A DNA stretch of 64,000 nt from contig CAXSDP010000013.1 of NCBI GenBank assembly GCA_964235705.1, positions 1 to 64,000 on the forward strand. The letters run 5' to 3'. Shown here in pieces: positions 25,775-35,725 of this stretch; position 1 is the stretch's first letter, and each line of letters begins with the position of its first letter. A model generated the notes under the pieces. The model ran no database searches, had not been told where the DNA came from, and worked only from the letters and a program-made list of their open reading frames with translations. The position numbers were made by a program, and so were the translations under genes. The stretch comes from RH-AL1 sp964235705 (lineage in GTDB: Bacteria > Pseudomonadota > Alphaproteobacteria > Rhizobiales > Beijerinckiaceae).

Positions 25775-26830
25775 ATGAACTCGCACACCCCGCTCCGCGC
25801 CGCGCTCGCCGGCGCGCTCATCGCAGGTACCTTGGCCGCGACGCCCTCGTCGGCGGCGGAAATCTCCGGGGCCGGCGCCACCTTCCCCTACCCGATCTAC
25901 GCCAAATGGGCCGAGGCCTACCAGAAGCAGGGCGGCGTGCAGCTGAACTACCAGGCGATCGGCTCCGGCGGCGGCATCAAGCAGATCAAGGCGAAGACCG
26001 TGACCTTCGGCGCCAGCGACATGCCGCTGACCGCCGCCGACCTCAAGGCCGCCTCGCTCGTCCAGTGGCCGATGGTGATGGGCGGCATCGTGCCGGTCGT
26101 GAACCTCGCCGGCGTCGCGCCCGGCGCCCTGGTGCTCGACGGGCCGACGCTGGCCAAGATCTTCCTCGGCGAGGTCAAGGTGTGGAACGATCCCGCCATC
26201 GCCAAGCTCAACCCGTCCCTCAAGCTGCCGGCGACCGCGATCGCCGTGGTCCACCGCTCGGACGGATCGGGCACCACCTTCAACTTCACCGACTACCTGT
26301 CGAAGGTGTCGCCGGAGTGGAAGAGCCAGGTCGGCGAGGCCGTGTCCGTGCAATGGAAGGTCGGCATCGGCGCCAAGGGCAACGAGGGCGTCGCCTCCAA
26401 CGTCGGCCAGACCCAGAACTCGATCGGCTTCGTCGAGTCGGCCTACGCCAAGCAGAACAAGCTGACCTACGCCGACATGATCAACCACGACGGCAAGAAG
26501 GTCGAGCCGGTGGGCGCGTCCTTCGCCGCCGCCGCCGCCAACGCCAATTGGAAGGACGCGCCGGGCTTCTACCTGCTGCTCACCGACCAGCCCGGCACCG
26601 CCTCCTGGCCGATCACCGCCTCGACCTTCATCCTGATGCCGACGACGCCGAGCGACCCGGCCGCCGCCAGCGCCGCACTGAAGTTCTTCGACTGGTGCTA
26701 CGCCAACGGCGGCCCGGCCGCCTCGCAGCTGGACTACATCCCCATGCCGGGCAACGTCGTCGCGCTCGTCAAGACGGAATGGGAGCAGGACATCAAGGGT
26801 GCCAACGGCCAACCCTTGGCGTACAAGTAG
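25775..26830 (+). CDS. pstS: phosphate ABC transporter substrate-binding protein
   Basis: A 351-residue periplasmic phosphate-binding protein. The signal peptide (residues 1-25, ALIAGTLAATPSSAA) precedes the mature start EISGAGATFPYPIYAKWAEA, an almost invariant PstS beginning. The phosphate-binding blocks GSGGGIKQIKAKTVTFGASD and HRSDGSGTTFNFTDYL are present. ATG 25775 gives the correct signal peptide; longer in-frame starts do not. It is the first gene of the pst operon, behind a three-repeat Pho box. It delivers phosphate to PstC/PstA. Confidence 0.97.
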   Translation: MNSHTPLRAALAGALIAGTLAATPSSAAEISGAGATFPYPIYAKWAEAYQKQGGVQLNYQAIGSGGGIKQIKAKTVTFGASDMPLTAADLKAASLVQWPMVMGGIVPVVNLAGVAPGALVLDGPTLAKIFLGEVKVWNDPAIAKLNPSLKLPATAIAVVHRSDGSGTTFNFTDYLSKVSPEWKSQVGEAVSVQWKVGIGAKGNEGVASNVGQTQNSIGFVESAYAKQNKLTYADMINHDGKKVEPVGASFAAAAANANWKDAPGFYLLLTDQPGTASWPITASTFILMPTTPSDPAAASAALKFFDWCYANGGPAASQLDYIPMPGNVVALVKTEWEQDIKGANGQPLAYK

Positions 26831-26902
26831 GCGTCCAGGCAGCCCATCCAGGCAGGCAGCCCATCCAAGCGGCCATCGTGGTCCTCGGGAGCGGAGTCGA
26901 AC

Positions 26903-27889
26903 GTGGTTGACCTCGTGGCCGGCCCCACCGACGCGTCCCTCGCCGGTCGCGCGAGGGCGCTGGCTCGGTTCCGCAACGGGGACCGGCTGTTCCACGCGCT
27001 GACGTTCGGGGCGGCGATGTGCGTGCTGCTGCTGCTCGGCGGCGTCATCGCGTCCCTGGTCTGGGGCGCGTTGCCGGCGCTGGAGCAGTTCGGCTTCGGC
27101 TTCCTCGTCAGCACGGACTGGAACCCGGTCAACGACACCTACGGCGCCGCCGTCGCCATCTACGGGACGCTCGTCACGTCGATCATCGCGCTCGTCATCG
27201 CCATCCCCATCGGGCTCGGCATCGCCATCTTCCTCACCGAACTCTGCCCGCCGCGCCTGCGCCAGCCGATCGGCATCGCCATCGAGCTGCTCGCCGGCAT
27301 CCCCTCCATCATCTACGGCATCTGGGGCTACTTCATCCTCAAGCCGATCCTCCAGGCCACCGTCGAGCCGGCGATCATCGCGGTGACCGGGCCGATCCCC
27401 GTGCTCAACACGCTCTTCGCCGGCCCGGCCTACGGCACGGACGTCCTCACCGCCGGCTTCATCCTGGCGATCATGGTGCTGCCCTTCATCACGGCCGTGT
27501 CCCGCGACGTGTTCGCCACCGTGCCGGCGGTGCTGAAGGAATCCGCCTACGGGCTCGGCTGCACGACCCGCGAGGTGGTCGGCAACGTGGTCATCCCCTA
27601 CACGCGGGTCGGGGTCATCGGCGGCGTCATGCTGGCGCTCGGCCGGGCGCTGGGGGAGACGATGGCGGTCACCTTCGTGATCGGCAACGCCCACAACCTG
27701 TCCGCCTCGCTGCTGTCGCCGGGCACCTCGATCTCCGCCACCATCGCCAGCGAGTTCGAGGAGGCGGACCGCGGCCTCTACACCGCCTCGCTGATCGAGC
27801 TGGGCTTGATCCTCTTCGTCATCACCTTCTTCGTGCTGGCGGCGGCGCGGTGGAACCTGTCGCGCATCGAGCGCAAGGGAGCGCGGTAG
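26903..27889 (+). CDS. pstC: phosphate ABC transporter permease PstC
   Basis: A 328-residue inner-membrane permease with about six transmembrane segments, including VLLLLGGVIASLVWGAL, IIALVIAIPIGLGIAIFL and LGLILFVITFFVLAAA. GFLVSTDWNPVNDTYGA and LLAGIPSIIYGIWGYF are PstC signatures. The EAA-type cytoplasmic loop LKESAYGLGCTTREVVGNVV contacts PstB. GTG 26903 is the start. A GGCAGCCCATCCA repeat occurs twice in the 72-base gap after pstS. It pairs with PstA to form the channel for PstS-delivered phosphate. Confidence 0.96.
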   Translation: MVDLVAGPTDASLAGRARALARFRNGDRLFHALTFGAAMCVLLLLGGVIASLVWGALPALEQFGFGFLVSTDWNPVNDTYGAAVAIYGTLVTSIIALVIAIPIGLGIAIFLTELCPPRLRQPIGIAIELLAGIPSIIYGIWGYFILKPILQATVEPAIIAVTGPIPVLNTLFAGPAYGTDVLTAGFILAIMVLPFITAVSRDVFATVPAVLKESAYGLGCTTREVVGNVVIPYTRVGVIGGVMLALGRALGETMAVTFVIGNAHNLSASLLSPGTSISATIASEFEEADRGLYTASLIELGLILFVITFFVLAAARWNLSRIERKGAR

Positions 27890-27893
27890 GACG

Positions 27894-28817
27894 ATGGCGC
27901 CCATGACCCCCCAAGCCCCGACCCCCCAAGCCCCGACCCTCTACGCCTCGCGGCGTTTCAGGAACGGCATCTACGTCGCCCTCTGCTACGGCGCGTCGGC
28001 TTTCGGCCTCGTCTTCCTCGTGTGGATCCTCGCGGTCCTCGTCATCAAGGGCGTGAGCGGCCTCGGCCCCACCCTGTTCGCCGAGCGGACCCTGTCGCCC
28101 GGCAGCGGCGGCGGCCTGCTGAACGCCATCGTCGGCAGTCTCATCATGACGCTGATCGGCGTCGTCGTCGGCACCCCGATCGGCATCGGCGCCGGCACCT
28201 ACCTCGCGGAATACGGCGCCAAGTCGAAGCTCGCCTTCGTCGTGCGCTTCATCAACGACATCCTGCTCAGCGCGCCCTCCATCATCATCGGCCTGTTCGT
28301 GTACCAGGTCGTCGTCGTGCCCATGGGGCACTTCTCCGCCATCGCCGGGGCGCTGGCGCTGGCGATCATCGTCATCCCGGTCGTCGTGCGCACCACGGAG
28401 GACATGCTGCGGCTGGTGCCGGTGCCGCTGCGCGAGGCGTCGGCGGCGCTCGGCATGCCGAAGTCGATGGTGGTGCGCGCCATCGCCTACAAGGCGGCCA
28501 AGGCCGGCCTCACCACCGGCGTCCTGCTGGCGGTATCGCGCATCAGCGGCGAGACGGCGCCGCTGCTGTTCACCGCACTCAACAATTCCTACACCTCGTT
28601 CAACCTGAACGCGCCAATGGCGAGCCTGCCCTACGTCATCTACCGCTACGCCGGCTCCGCCTACGGCGACTGGCAGCAGCTCGCGTGGTCGGGGGCGCTG
28701 CTCATCACCATGGCCGTCCTGACGCTCTCGATCACGGCCCGCACGCTCGGGACCTCGCGCATGGCGACGACCGGCGGCCGGGCGGCCAAGGCAAAAGTCG
28801 CGAAGGTGAAGTCATGA
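27894..28817 (+). CDS. pstA: phosphate ABC transporter permease PstA
   Basis: A 307-residue permease starting four bases after pstC. Transmembrane segments include ASAFGLVFLVWILAVLVI, IVGSLIMTLIGVVVGTPIGI and LALAIIVIPVVV. LLSAPSIIIGLFVYQVVV and the EAA loop LREASAALGMPKSMVVRAIA are PstA hallmarks, as is AVSRISGETAPLLFTAL. The N-terminus carries two TPQAP pentads (15-bp DNA repeats), not typical of the family. Its stop overlaps the pstB start in an ATGA. Confidence 0.96.
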   Translation: MAPMTPQAPTPQAPTLYASRRFRNGIYVALCYGASAFGLVFLVWILAVLVIKGVSGLGPTLFAERTLSPGSGGGLLNAIVGSLIMTLIGVVVGTPIGIGAGTYLAEYGAKSKLAFVVRFINDILLSAPSIIIGLFVYQVVVVPMGHFSAIAGALALAIIVIPVVVRTTEDMLRLVPVPLREASAALGMPKSMVVRAIAYKAAKAGLTTGVLLAVSRISGETAPLLFTALNNSYTSFNLNAPMASLPYVIYRYAGSAYGDWQQLAWSGALLITMAVLTLSITARTLGTSRMATTGGRAAKAKVAKVKS

Positions 28818-29611
28818 CCGGAACCGCTGATATCACCGAGGCCGAGAGCTGGACCCCGCCGCCCAAGCTGGCGATCCGGGACCTGCGCTTCTTCTACGGC
28901 GACACCCTCGCCTTGAAGGGTATCGACCTCGCCATCCACGCCAACAAGGTCACCGCCCTGATCGGCCCGTCCGGCTGCGGGAAGTCGACGCTGCTGCGGG
29001 TGATGAACCGCATGTACGACCTGTACCCGCGCCAGCGGGCGGAGGGCGCCGTGTTGCTCGATGGCGACAACATCCTGGCACCGGGGCAGGACCTGAACCT
29101 GCTGCGCGCCCGCATCGGCATGGTGTTCCAGAAGCCGACGCCGTTCCCCATGTCGATCTTCGACAACATCGCCTTCGGCATCAAGCTCTACAACCGCCTG
29201 CCGGCGAGCGAACTCGCCGGGCGCGTGGAGGCGGCGTTGCGCGGGGCGGCGCTGTGGGAGGAGGTGAAGGACAAGCTGGACTCGAGCGGCCTGTCGCTGT
29301 CGGGCGGCCAGCAGCAGCGCTTGTGCATCGCCCGCACGGTCGCGGTGCAGCCGGAGGTGATCCTGTTCGACGAGCCGTGCTCGGCGCTCGACCCGATCTC
29401 CACCGCCAAGGTCGAGGAGCTGATGGACGACCTCGCCGAGCGCTACACGATCTGCATCGTCACCCATTCCATGCAGCAGGCGGCGCGCGTGTCCGACCAC
29501 ACCGCCTTCATGTACCTCGGCGAACTCGTCGAGTTCGGTGAAACCAAGCGGATGTTCACCGCGCCCGAGAAGCGGCAAACGCAGGACTACATCACCGGGC
29601 GCTTCGGCTAG
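28814..29611 (+). CDS. pstB: phosphate ABC transporter ATP-binding protein
   Basis: A 265-residue ABC ATPase. Walker A is GPSGCGKST, the signature is LSGGQQQRLCIARTV, Walker B is VILFDEPCSALDP, and the switch His is in IVTHSMQQAARVSD. FQKPTPFPMSIFDNIAFG is specific for PstB. ATG 28814 overlaps the pstA stop by four bases. It powers phosphate import by PstCA and takes part in PhoR signalling through PhoU. Confidence 0.98.
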   Translation: MTGTADITEAESWTPPPKLAIRDLRFFYGDTLALKGIDLAIHANKVTALIGPSGCGKSTLLRVMNRMYDLYPRQRAEGAVLLDGDNILAPGQDLNLLRARIGMVFQKPTPFPMSIFDNIAFGIKLYNRLPASELAGRVEAALRGAALWEEVKDKLDSSGLSLSGGQQQRLCIARTVAVQPEVILFDEPCSALDPISTAKVEELMDDLAERYTICIVTHSMQQAARVSDHTAFMYLGELVEFGETKRMFTAPEKRQTQDYITGRFG

Positions 29612-29664
29612 CCCCAGGTTCTTCCCTCGCCCTCGGCGCCGCGCCAGCGAAAAGGTCCCCGCCC

Positions 29665-30402
29665 ATGCCCGAACACATCGTCAAGGCCTACGACAAGGAG
29701 CTCGACCTGCTCGGCCGCAAGATCGCGGAGATGGGCGGGATCGCGGAGAAGATGCTGTCGGACGCCATGGACGCGCTGGTCGACTTCGACGCCGACCTCG
29801 CCCGCGCCACCGTCGCCGTCGACCCCCGGCTCGACATGCTCCAGCGCGAGATCGAGGAGCACGCGATCCTCATCATCGCCCGGCGCCAGCCGATGGCGGT
29901 CGACCTCCGCGAGATCGTGGCGGCGATCCGCATCTCCGCCGACCTGGAGCGCGTCGGCGACCTCGCCAAGAACATCGCCAAGCGCGCCATCGTCGTCGCC
30001 GCCGAGGCGCGGCTGCCGCGCGCCATCATCGGGCTGAAGTCGATGAACGAGGTGGCGGCCCTCTTCCTCAAGGACGTGCTCGACGCCTACGCGCACCGCG
30101 ACGTCGACCGCGCGCAGGCGGTGTGGACGCGCGACGCCGAACTCGACGCGCTGGAGGACAGCGTGTTCCGCGACCTCCTCACCTTCATGATGGAGGACCC
30201 GCGCAACATCTCGTTCTGCACCCACCTGCTGTTCTGCTCGAAGAACATCGAGCGCATCGGCGACCACGCGACCAACATCGCGGAAACGGTGGTCTACCTC
30301 GTGACCGGCGAGGCCCTGCCGGTGAACCGGCCGAAGGGACGATCCTTCTCCAGCCCGTCCCTGCCAACCCCGTCGCCCTCGACGCCGCCGGCCGCGGGGT
30401 GA
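29665..30402 (+). CDS. phoU: phosphate signalling protein PhoU
   Basis: A 245-residue, all-helical protein with two PhoU repeats. Recognisable blocks: KAYDKELDLLGRKIAEMGGI, AILIIARRQPMAVDLREIVA, DLERVGDLAKNIAKRAI, and in the second half FCTHLLFCSKNIERIGDHAT. The conserved E/D...(D/E)R.GD metal-binding positions are present in both halves. The last 20 residues are a Ser/Pro tail (PSLPTPSPSTPP) beyond the fold. PhoU restrains PhoR and Pst activity when phosphate is plentiful. It is followed eight bases later by phoB. Confidence 0.97.
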   Translation: MPEHIVKAYDKELDLLGRKIAEMGGIAEKMLSDAMDALVDFDADLARATVAVDPRLDMLQREIEEHAILIIARRQPMAVDLREIVAAIRISADLERVGDLAKNIAKRAIVVAAEARLPRAIIGLKSMNEVAALFLKDVLDAYAHRDVDRAQAVWTRDAELDALEDSVFRDLLTFMMEDPRNISFCTHLLFCSKNIERIGDHATNIAETVVYLVTGEALPVNRPKGRSFSSPSLPTPSPSTPPAAG

Positions 30403-30409
30403 GGGCGTG

Positions 30410-31240
30410 ATGGACGACGCCGAGGAAAACGGCCGCGCCGCCGCCAAGCAGGCGGCCAAGCACGCGGCCAAGCACGCCACCACGCACGCCGCCCCCAAAC
30501 ACCTCGCCGCCAAGCACGATGGCAAGCACGATGGCACGGCGAGCGCCGCGCCCCGCATCCTGGTGGTCGAGGACGAGGAAACCCTCGGCGTCCTGCTCAC
30601 CTACAACCTCGAGGCGGAGGGTTTCGCCGTCACGTGCGTGGACCGCGGCGACGAGGCGGACCTGCGCCTGATCGAGGACCCGCCGGACCTCGTCATCCTG
30701 GATTGGATGTTGCCGGGCGTGTCGGGCCTGGAAATCTGCCGGCGCATGCGCGCGCGCCAGGCGACGCGGAGCCTGCCGGTCATCATGCTGACCGCGCGCG
30801 GGGAGGAGGGCGAGCGCGTGCGCGGGCTCTCGACGGGTGCGGACGACTACATCGTCAAGCCCTTCTCGGTGCCGGAGCTGGTCGCCCGCGTCCGCGCCCT
30901 GCTGCGCCGCGCCAGCCCGGACAAGGTGGCCTCGCGCCTGGTCGCGGGCGACCTCGAACTCGACCGGCAGAGCTGGCGCGTCCATCGCGGCGAGCGCGCG
31001 GTGCACCTCGGCCCCACCGAGTTCCGGCTGTTGGAGTACCTGATGGCGAAGCCCGGCCGCGTGTTCTCGCGGGCGCAACTGCTCGACAGCGTTTGGGGCC
31101 TGTCCGCCGAGATCGACGAGCGGACCGTGGACGTCCACGTCGGGCGCCTGCGCAAGGCGCTGTCGAGCCAAGGGCAGGACGACCCGATCCGCACCGTGAG
31201 GGGTGCCGGCTACGCCTTCGACGAGACGTTCGGCGCCTGA
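30410..31240 (+). CDS. phoB: phosphate regulon response regulator
   Basis: A 276-residue OmpR/PhoB response regulator with a receiver domain (ILVVEDEETLGVLL; phospho-acceptor Asp in LVILDWMLPGVSGLE; signalling Thr in VIMLTARGEEGE; Lys in DDYIVKPFSVPELVAR) and a winged-helix domain (HLGPTEFRLLEYLMAKPGRV, ERTVDVHVGRLRKAL). An N-terminal extension of about 48 residues, rich in Ala, Lys and His with AAKH-type repeats, precedes the receiver domain and is unusual for PhoB. ATG 30410 is favoured by GAGGG four bases upstream, over GTG 30407. It binds the Pho box at 25634-25661. Confidence 0.95.
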   Translation: MDDAEENGRAAAKQAAKHAAKHATTHAAPKHLAAKHDGKHDGTASAAPRILVVEDEETLGVLLTYNLEAEGFAVTCVDRGDEADLRLIEDPPDLVILDWMLPGVSGLEICRRMRARQATRSLPVIMLTARGEEGERVRGLSTGADDYIVKPFSVPELVARVRALLRRASPDKVASRLVAGDLELDRQSWRVHRGERAVHLGPTEFRLLEYLMAKPGRVFSRAQLLDSVWGLSAEIDERTVDVHVGRLRKALSSQGQDDPIRTVRGAGYAFDETFGA

Positions 31241-31268
31241 GGGATCGGCGCCTCGGGCGCTTCCCTCA
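31238..31268. terminator. inverted repeat between convergent phoB and gcrA
   Basis: TGAGGGA (31238-31244) and TCCCTCA (31262-31268) are perfect 7-base arms around a GGCGCC/GGGCGC core. The repeat lies at the phoB stop, between two convergent genes. It has no T-run, so it may be only a weak bidirectional terminator. Confidence 0.3.
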
Positions 31269-31293
31269 CGCGCGGGTCGTCACGCGCGGATCG

Positions 31294-32055
31294 TCAGGCG
31301 CTGCGGCGGCGGTTGCGGTCCTGCACCGGCTGGTAGGCCATGCGGCTGTGGTGGGCGCAGTAGGGGCCGGCGCCGATCGGCGCCTTGCTGCCGCAGTAGC
31401 GGAACTCCGCCGAGGACGGGTCGCCGACCGGCCAGCGGCACATCGACTCCCTCAGGTCCATGATCGTGACGTTCTCGGCCAAGGGCAGCACCGTGTTTCC
31501 TGAGGATCTGATGAGGGGGAGGGGCGGCGGCCCCGCCTGGGCGGCGCCGGTTAACGATGTGCCGGCCAAGGACGTGCCGCCTTGAAGCGCGCCGGCCTGG
31601 GACATGCCGGCCTGGGACACGCCGGCTTGGAGCGCGTCGGCGTCGTCGGACGCGGTCGTCCCGGACAGGCCCTGGGGGGTGACCTGGCGCATGCCCGGAC
31701 CCGGCCTGACCGCGCCCGGACGCACGCGCCCCGCCGGGTCGCCGGCGACCGCCTTGATGCGTCCGGACAGGCCGAGGCGATGCACCTTGCCGATGACCGC
31801 GTTGCGCGTGACGCCGCCGGCGAGTTCGGCGGCGATGCGGCTGGCGCTGAGCCCCTCGATCCACAGTCTGCGGAGCAGGTCCACCCGCTCGTCGGTCCAA
31901 GGGAGGGTCGTCGGCGGGGCCGTCAAGGACGTCGGCATCACTTCCACCGTGCTCGGCTGCACCGTGCTCGGCTGCATCGCGCTCGGCGTCGTGTCCCCGG
32001 TGATGGCGACCTCGGCGCCAAAGAGGGCTTCATCGCCAAGGTACGTGTCGGTCAT
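31294..32055 (-). CDS. gcrA: cell-cycle regulator GcrA
   Basis: A 253-residue GcrA-family protein. The N-terminal DNA-binding helices LPWTDERVDLLRRLWIEGLS and ASRIAAELAGGVTRNAVIGK-VHRLGLSGR are diagnostic. The C-terminal sigma-70-binding region has CRWPVGDPSSAEFRYCGSKA and GAGPYCAHHSRMAYQP. GcrA activates genes at CcrM-methylated GANTC sites. Two oddities: about 50 residues precede the WTDERV helix, where GcrA normally starts, and the central linker has expanded into AGVSQ/AGMSQ/AGTSL-type pentads (about 31540-31640). Starting at ATG 32055 keeps the extension; a start at an internal MPTSL ATG would remove most of it. Two GANTC sites lie upstream (32088, 32239). Confidence 0.92.
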   Translation of the reverse strand: MTDTYLGDEALFGAEVAITGDTTPSAMQPSTVQPSTVEVMPTSLTAPPTTLPWTDERVDLLRRLWIEGLSASRIAAELAGGVTRNAVIGKVHRLGLSGRIKAVAGDPAGRVRPGAVRPGPGMRQVTPQGLSGTTASDDADALQAGVSQAGMSQAGALQGGTSLAGTSLTGAAQAGPPPLPLIRSSGNTVLPLAENVTIMDLRESMCRWPVGDPSSAEFRYCGSKAPIGAGPYCAHHSRMAYQPVQDRNRRRSA

Positions 32056-32561
32056 GTCTTCGTCCGCCGGTGTCGGTCTCGGTTCACGATTCGGGACGCG
32101 TCGACGCGCGCCCCCGCACCGCCCAAAGCGGGCGCGCGGAGACACACCGGCGGACCGGCATCGTTGAACGCGAGACGCTGGAAGTAATCGCGCCGCACGG
32201 CATGTCGTGGCTGGCAAGGCAACGCTACACTAGCTGCCGAATCGCGCGCAAGGGTGGTCACGGATCGTTAAGTGTTTTCAACAATGCCCTGCGTCTTCCG
32301 CGTGACGGGGTCGAACGCGCCCATCACAAAGCGGGAACAAAGGCGGGATGCCCCGCCGATCGCGGTGGGGCGGTGGCGAGACGCCCGCCGCCCGCGTCGT
32401 CCCGGCCGCCGGTCTTCCCGGTCGCTGGTCCCGCCCGCGCCGAGCCACGCGCGGGGATGTTTGACCTCGGCGGGGGAAGCCCCTACACCTTATCCCTTAG
32501 CTCATGCCGCCCCTCGGGCGGCCTTTTTCGTGATGACGCCTCACGATCTCAGGAGCGGGAT
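32056..32561. other. gcrA-argD divergent intergenic region
   Basis: 506 bases between divergent gcrA and argD. It holds two GANTC sites (32088-32092, 32239-32243), an AT-rich patch around 32262-32285 and the hairpin at 32506-32528. A 97-codon + strand frame (32272-32565) has no family resemblance and is not called. Both promoters should lie here, but no clear -35/-10 pair stands out. Confidence 0.5.
32506..32528 (+). terminator. terminator-type hairpin just upstream of argD
   Basis: GCCGCCC (32506-32512), CTC loop, GGGCGGC (32516-32522) and then CTTTTT form a textbook factor-independent terminator on the + strand. It lies only 33 bases before the argD ATG at 32562, so it either ends a short upstream transcript or acts as an attenuator for argD-argF-hslO. 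Confidence 0.7.
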
Positions 32562-33757
32562 ATGACCTCGTCTTTGCTGCCGACCTACGCCCGAACCCCC
32601 CTCGCCTTCGCGCGCGGCGAGGGTGTTTGGCTCGAGACGGCCGACGGCGAGCGCTACCTCGACCTCGGCAGCGGCATCGCGGTCGCCTCGCTCGGCTACG
32701 CCCATCCCCACCTCATCGCCGCCCTGACCGACCAGGCCGGCCGCATCTGGCACACGTCCAACCTGTTCGAGATCCCGCAGGCGGAACGGCTCGCGCGACG
32801 CCTCTGCGCGGTGAGCTTCGCCGATTACGCCTTCTTCACCAATTCCGGCGCCGAGGCGCTGGAAGGCGCGATCAAGACAGCCCGCAAGTACCACGCGGTG
32901 GCCGGCCATCCCGAGCGGTTCCACGTCGTCACCTTCGAGGGCGCCTTCCACGGGCGCACGCTGGCGACGATCGCGGCGGGCGGCAACGACAAGTACATCG
33001 CCGGGTTCGGGCCGAAGGCGCCGGGGTTCGACAAGGTCGCCTGGGGCGACGTGGAGGCGGTGAAGGCGGCCATCGGCCCGCAAACGGCGGCGATCCTGGT
33101 CGAGCCCATCCAGGGCGAGGGCGGGATCCGGGTGCCGCCGCGCTCCTTCCTGCGCGCGCTGCGCGAGCTCTGCGACGCCCACGACCTGCTGCTGGTGGTG
33201 GACGAGGTCCAGTCGGGCGTGGGGCGCACCGGCAAGATGTTCGCCTACGAATTGTCCGGCGTCGAGCCGGACATCATGGCCATCGCCAAGGGGATCGGCG
33301 GCGGCTTCCCGCTCGGCGCCTTCCTCGCGAGCGCGGAGGCCGCCAGGGGCATGACGCTTGGCACGCACGGCTCCACCTTCGGCGGCAACCCGCTGGGCGC
33401 GGCGGTGGGCAACGCCGTCCTCGACGTGGTGCTGGCCGAGGGCTTCATCGACGCGGTGGCCGCCAAGGGCCTGCGCTTCAAGCAGCAACTCGCCCGGCTC
33501 AAGGACGGCTACGGCGACGTGATCGCCGACGTGCGCGGCGAGGGGCTGATGCTGGGCCTGCAATTGCGCGTGCCCCCCGCCGACTTCGCCCGCGCCGCCC
33601 TGGAGGCGCGCGTCCTGGTGATCCCGGCCGCCGACAACGTGGTGCGCCTCGTTCCGCCGCTGGTCATCGGCGACGCCGAGGTGTCCGAGGCGGTCGCGCG
33701 GCTCGAGGCGACGTGCCGGAGCCTGTCCGCGCCGGCGCTCCAGCGCGGGGCCGCCGA

Positions 33758-33761
<4 letters not shown>
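32562..33761 (+). CDS. argD: acetylornithine/succinyldiaminopimelate aminotransferase
   Basis: A 399-residue class III PLP aminotransferase. PLP-site blocks: FFTNSGAEALEGAIKTARKY, FEGAFHGRTLATIAAGGN, LLLVVDEVQSGVGRTGKMFA (Asp for the pyridine N), and the PLP Lys in PDIMAIAKGIGGGFPLGAFL. THGSTFGGNPLGAAVGN is family-typical. ArgD converts N-acetylglutamate semialdehyde to N-acetylornithine, and may also serve lysine synthesis. ATG 32562 has AGGAGCGGGAT upstream. The stop overlaps the argF start (ATGA). Confidence 0.95.
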
Positions 33762-34705
<944 letters not shown>

Positions 34706-34707
34706 GC

Positions 34708-35679
34708 ATGCCCGGACCCGACAGCACCCGCCCCGTATCGGACCAGGGGCACGACGACCGCATCCTGCCCTTCGCCGTCGAGCCGCTCGACGTGCGCGGC
34801 CGCGTGGTGCGGCTCGGGCCGGCGGTCGACCACATCCTGACGCAGCACAAGTACCCGCCAGCCGTGGCGCGCCTCGTCGGCGAGGCGGCGGCGCTCACCG
34901 TGCTGCTCGGCTCCGCCCTGAAGATGGAAGGGCGCTTCCAGCTGCAAACCAAGAGCGACGGCTTCATCGACATGCTGGTGGTCGACTTCGACGCGCCCGA
35001 CCGCATCCGCGCCTTCGCCCGCTACGACGCCGAGCGCCTGAACGACGCGCCCAAGCACGGCGACCTGCTCGGGCACGGCCACCTCGCCTTCACCATCGAC
35101 CGGGGCAGCGAGGCATCGCGTTACCAGGGCATCGTCGCGCTGGAAGGGCAGGGCCTGGAAGCGGCGGCGCACCAGTATTTCCGCCAGTCCGAGCAGATCC
35201 CCACGCTGGTCCGGCTCGCGGTCGCCGAGAACGTCACGGGCGAGGGCGCGGCGTGGCGCGCGGGCGGGCTGATGGTGCAGTTCCTGCCCGAGGCGCCCGA
35301 CCGCATGCGCCCGAGGGACCTCGACCCCGGCGACGCGCCGGCCGACTACCAGGCGGCGGAGCCGGACGTCGACGACGCTTGGAACGAGGCCCGCGCACTC
35401 GCCGAAACCGTGGAGGACCACGAACTCGTCGACCCCACGCTGTCGAGCGAGCGGCTGCTGTTCCGGCTGTTCCACGAGCGCGGCGTCAAGGTATTCCAGG
35501 CACAGGCGGTTCGCGACGCTTGCCGCTGCTCGCGCTCCCGCATCGACGCGATGCTGCGACGCTTCACGCCGCAGGAGCGCACCGACATGATCGGCGACGA
35601 CGGCAAGATCGGCGTGACCTGCGAGTTCTGCTCGACCCATCGCGCGTTCGACCCGCGAGACTTCGACAAGCCGGATTGA
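34708..35679 (+). CDS. hslO: Hsp33 redox-regulated chaperone
   Basis: A 323-residue cytoplasmic holdase. The N-terminal core contains HKYPPAVARLVGEAAALTVL, LKMEGRFQLQTKSDGFIDML and RGSEASRYQGIVALEGQ. The C-terminal zinc redox switch has CRCSRSRI followed by VTCEFCS, giving the CxC...CxxC ligands whose oxidation activates the chaperone. ATG 34708 lies just after the argF stop, so the gene is in the argDF operon. Length and motifs are normal for alphaproteobacterial HslO. Confidence 0.95.
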   Translation: MPGPDSTRPVSDQGHDDRILPFAVEPLDVRGRVVRLGPAVDHILTQHKYPPAVARLVGEAAALTVLLGSALKMEGRFQLQTKSDGFIDMLVVDFDAPDRIRAFARYDAERLNDAPKHGDLLGHGHLAFTIDRGSEASRYQGIVALEGQGLEAAAHQYFRQSEQIPTLVRLAVAENVTGEGAAWRAGGLMVQFLPEAPDRMRPRDLDPGDAPADYQAAEPDVDDAWNEARALAETVEDHELVDPTLSSERLLFRLFHERGVKVFQAQAVRDACRCSRSRIDAMLRRFTPQERTDMIGDDGKIGVTCEFCSTHRAFDPRDFDKPD

Positions 35680-35725
35680 TCGCGACGAACCGAGGCCCGG
35701 CCCTGCGGGAGCCGGCCGGATCGCC

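Noticed and set aside
32272..32565. 97-codon + strand frame between gcrA and argD
   Set aside because: No ribosome binding site or family pattern, and it runs through the terminator hairpin and into the argD start.
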